DNA from: an uncultured Eubacteriales bacterium
Lineage (GTDB): Bacteria > Bacillota > Clostridia > Christensenellales > Aristaeellaceae
Direction of reading: 5' to 3'
DNA length: 6,756 nucleotides
Assembly (NCBI GenBank): GCA_900553315.1
Contig: USCW01000090.1
Span: 1 to 6,756 of the forward strand
This document shows, piece by piece, positions 5,532 to 6,756 of the stretch. A model generated the notes under the pieces. That model was not told the DNA's origin and did not search any database. It worked only from the letters and a program-made list of their open reading frames with translations. Position 1 is the stretch's first letter. Every line of letters begins with the position of its first letter. Both the position numbers and the translations under genes were made by a program.

Positions 5532-6184
5532 CGCAGGAGGAGCGAAGCCTCGCCCAGCGCTGCGCCCGTGAAAACGGCGTGCTGGCCGCCTTTGACGGCG
5601 GCTGGGAGGGTGCGGAGCGCAGTCAATGCTGCTTTTACCCGGACGGGCTGGAGCCGGATTTCACCGGCGTATGGCTGGAGGTCAGCTGGAACGCGAAATT
5701 CGCCGCTGTAGATCATCGGGCGCTGCTGGGCAGCGTCATGGCTCTCGGCATGGATCGCTCCCTGCTGGGAGACATGGTGATTGAGGGCGATCACGCGTAC
5801 ATTCGCGCTGTGCCTGAATTGGCGGCGCGATTGCCGCAGGAGCTGACGCGCGTCGGCAGCGCGGCGGTGAAGGTATGCGAAAGGTCGGAGCCCCCCGCGA
5901 TTACGCCCCCGAAAGGGACGGAGCTGCGGGACACGGTCGCCTCTCTGCGGCTGGACAGCGTGTTATCCAGCGGCATGAAGACCTCTCGCGCCAAGGCGAC
6001 GGAATGGATTCGTCAAGGCGCGGTGCAGGTGAACCACACGGCCACCGAGCGGGTGGATCAGCAGCTGAAGGCTGACGATCTGATCTCGGTGCGTGGATTT
6101 GGACGGATCATTCTTCGGGAGATCGGCACGCCCACGCGAAAGGAGCGCATACCGATCCTTCTGGAGGTTTTCGGAAAGCATTGA
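5504..6184 (+). CDS. ylmH: YlmH, S4-domain RNA-binding protein
   Basis: From ATG 5504 this is a 226-residue cytoplasmic protein. The N-terminal YlmH domain carries the conserved HRALLGSVMALGMDRSLLGDMVI block at about residues 71-93. A C-terminal S4 RNA-binding domain spans about 145-205, with RLDSVLSSGMKTSRAKATEWIRQGAVQVN being the S4 signature, then KADDLISVRGFGRIIL. B. subtilis YlmH has been linked to ribosome quality control (acting on stalled 50S-peptidyl-tRNA complexes), besides its conserved location beside division genes. ATG 5504 has only a weak AGGG 6 bases upstream. In-frame stops at 5444 and 5477 prevent any earlier start in this frame, yet family-like sequence continues upstream in the frame opened by GTG 5436. 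The annotated start may therefore be an artefact of a frameshift at 5522-5528, with the real N-terminus being about 23 residues longer. divIVA follows after 47 bases. Confidence 0.88.
   Translation: MDAPVQPFLTQEERSLAQRCARENGVLAAFDGGWEGAERSQCCFYPDGLEPDFTGVWLEVSWNAKFAAVDHRALLGSVMALGMDRSLLGDMVIEGDHAYIRAVPELAARLPQELTRVGSAAVKVCERSEPPAITPPKGTELRDTVASLRLDSVLSSGMKTSRAKATEWIRQGAVQVNHTATERVDQQLKADDLISVRGFGRIILREIGTPTRKERIPILLEVFGKH
5522..5528 (+). other. Slippery heptamer C CCT TTC at the ylmH frame junction
   Basis: In the frame of GTG 5436 the codons read AGC CCT TTC TGA. The heptamer CCCTTTC fits the X XXY YYZ pattern for tandem -1 slippage, to CCC TTT, which enters the main ylmH frame. A stop follows immediately. 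I find no strong stimulatory hairpin downstream (only weak 4-bp stems such as 5542-5545 with 5550-5553) and no well-placed upstream Shine-Dalgarno-like enhancer. A one-base indel in the CCC or TTT run therefore remains at least as likely. Confidence 0.4.
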
Positions 6185-6215
6185 GCAATTACCACAGCGC
6201 GCTTTGCGCAGATGG

Positions 6216-6222
6216 AAAGGAG
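6216..6222 (+). promoter_or_regulatory. Ribosome binding site that fixes the divIVA start at 6232
   Basis: AAAGGAG lies 9 bases before ATG 6232. The in-frame TTG at 6181 overlaps the ylmH stop, but it would add 17 residues (SNYHSALCADGKEQYT and so on) that do not resemble a DivIVA N-terminus. Confidence 0.75.
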
Positions 6223-6231
6223 CAGTATACC

Positions 6232-6717
6232 ATGCAGATTACCATTGAAATGATCGAAAGCAAGGAATTCAAGATTCGGCCCAAGGGATATGACCAGCAG
6301 GAGGTGGACGAGTTCCTCGACGCCATCTGCGACGAAATGGCCGCCCAGCAGGATCAGATTCAGTCCCTGCAGCAGCAGCTGATGAGCGCACAGGCGAAGC
6401 GCCCCGCGCCGGTTGCGGCGCCCGCAGCGCAGCCCGTTGTGACGGCGGACGCGACCAACTCTCTGAAGGAAATTCTGGAGATGGCGCAGAAGGTGAAGTC
6501 GGAGACGATTGCCGCCGCGGAAAAGCAGGCGGAGGAGATTCGTGCAAAGGCACAGCAGGAGGCCGACGAGCAGCTGAAGGGCTTGCAGGACGAGCGCGAC
6601 AGTCTGACTCGTCAGGTATCTGACCTGAAGGCCGCCGCCGCTGCCTATCGCGCCCAGTTCGAGGCGCTCCTCCAATCCCAGCAGGAAGCCATCGAAAAAG
6701 CCGCCAATCTGTTCTAA
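6232..6717 (+). CDS. divIVA: DivIVA family polar/septal coiled-coil protein
   Basis: This 161-residue protein matches DivIVA, which binds negatively curved membrane at septa and poles and recruits division, cell-wall or chromosome-anchoring partners. The N-terminal lipid-binding domain is clear: ITIEMIESKEFKIRPKGYDQ followed by QEVDEFLDAICDEM, matching B. subtilis DivIVA's pattern (LTPxDIxxKxFxxxxRGYDxxEVxEFL). A short first coiled coil (about residues 38-55, Gln-rich) is followed by a Pro/Ala/Val linker (about 57-70, RPAPVAAPAAQP). A long C-terminal coiled coil (about 75-160) is rich in A, E, K and Q. The size is near that of B. subtilis DivIVA (164). It closes the conserved yggS-sepF-yggT-ylmH-divIVA block, which supports the identity. 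I see no hairpin-plus-T-run terminator in the 39 bases after its stop. Confidence 0.93.
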   Translation: MQITIEMIESKEFKIRPKGYDQQEVDEFLDAICDEMAAQQDQIQSLQQQLMSAQAKRPAPVAAPAAQPVVTADATNSLKEILEMAQKVKSETIAAAEKQAEEIRAKAQQEADEQLKGLQDERDSLTRQVSDLKAAAAAYRAQFEALLQSQQEAIEKAANLF

Positions 6718-6736
6718 AAAAAGAGATAGATCGTGA

Positions 6737-6756
6737 GATTGCGAGGGAGGGGTCTT
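6737..6756. repeat. Edge of a second copy of the GCGAGGGAGGGG palindromic repeat, cut by the window end
   Basis: GATTGCGAGGGAGGGG (6737-6752) is identical over 16 bases to the reverse complement of 90-105 at the other end of the window, including the flanking GATT. It then reads TCTT where the left copy continues GCTTCT. The element begins 19 bases after the divIVA stop and continues outside the window, so I cannot see whether it forms a full hairpin. Confidence 0.75.

Noticed and set aside
5529..5560. Strong downstream pseudoknot or hairpin stimulating the ylmH frameshift
   Set aside because: Only 4-bp stems (GCGA/TCGC, GAGG/CCTC) could be drawn, and these are too weak to support a structural stimulator. 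The AGGAGG at 5535-5540 has no suitable start codon after it.
6194..6208. GCGC-GCTTT-GCGC hairpin before divIVA as a regulatory element or terminator
   Set aside because: The stem is only 4 bp with no T-run; such pairs are common by chance in GC-rich DNA.
6181..6231. TTG at 6181 as the divIVA start
   Set aside because: It overlaps the ylmH stop and lacks a good ribosome binding site, and the added residues do not match DivIVA. ATG 6232 has AAAGGAG and starts directly at the family N-terminus.

Overview
The window looks like part of the chromosome of a GC-rich, Gram-positive-type member of the Bacillota, most likely class Clostridia (probably a gut or anaerobic lineage). The evidence is the syntenic cell-division block yggS/ylmE - sepF/ylmF - yggT/ylmG - ylmH - divIVA, strong AAGGAGG-type ribosome binding sites, an RsbW/SigB-type regulatory pair, and a HlyD-like protein directly upstream of yggS. 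I cannot name the species. All genes are on the + strand and nothing over 300 bases is gene-free.

Layout: (1) Bases 1-122 are non-coding and hold a dense palindromic GC-rich repeat: part of one hairpin, then a perfect 20-bp-arm hairpin with an overlapping G-quadruplex-type motif. The same 16-base edge sequence reappears at the right end (6737-6756). (2) 123-881 encodes a TauE/SafE-type membrane permease. (3) 915-2065 encodes an RsbW-like anti-sigma factor whose ATP-binding motifs look eroded, followed 8 bases later by a SigB/SigF-type sigma factor; a plausible promoter sits in the tail of the permease gene. (4) 2085-3305 encodes a membrane-anchored HlyD-like protein. (5) 3350-6717 is the ylm/divIVA division block: PLP-homeostasis protein YggS, an unusually long SepF, membrane protein YggT, the S4-domain protein YlmH and the coiled-coil polar/septal protein DivIVA.

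Spacing from the anti-sigma gene to divIVA is short throughout (a possible 4-base overlap up to 47 bases) and no intrinsic terminator is visible between genes, so they could be one transcription unit. A near-consensus promoter inside yggS could give sepF-yggT-ylmH-divIVA separate expression. SepF (FtsZ/membrane tether), YggT and DivIVA (curved-membrane scaffold) would act together at the septum or poles. The position of the sigma pair suggests, but does not prove, a link between a stress or developmental sigma factor and division or envelope functions.

The points most worth a second look are: the 5' end of ylmH, which continues upstream in another frame and meets the main frame at a canonical CCCTTTC slippery heptamer followed by a stop codon (a lost base or a programmed -1 shift); the degenerate RsbW; the 13-residue tandem repeats and Tyr/Gly/Gln-rich tail in SepF; the promoter inside yggS; and the palindromic repeat family at both window edges.
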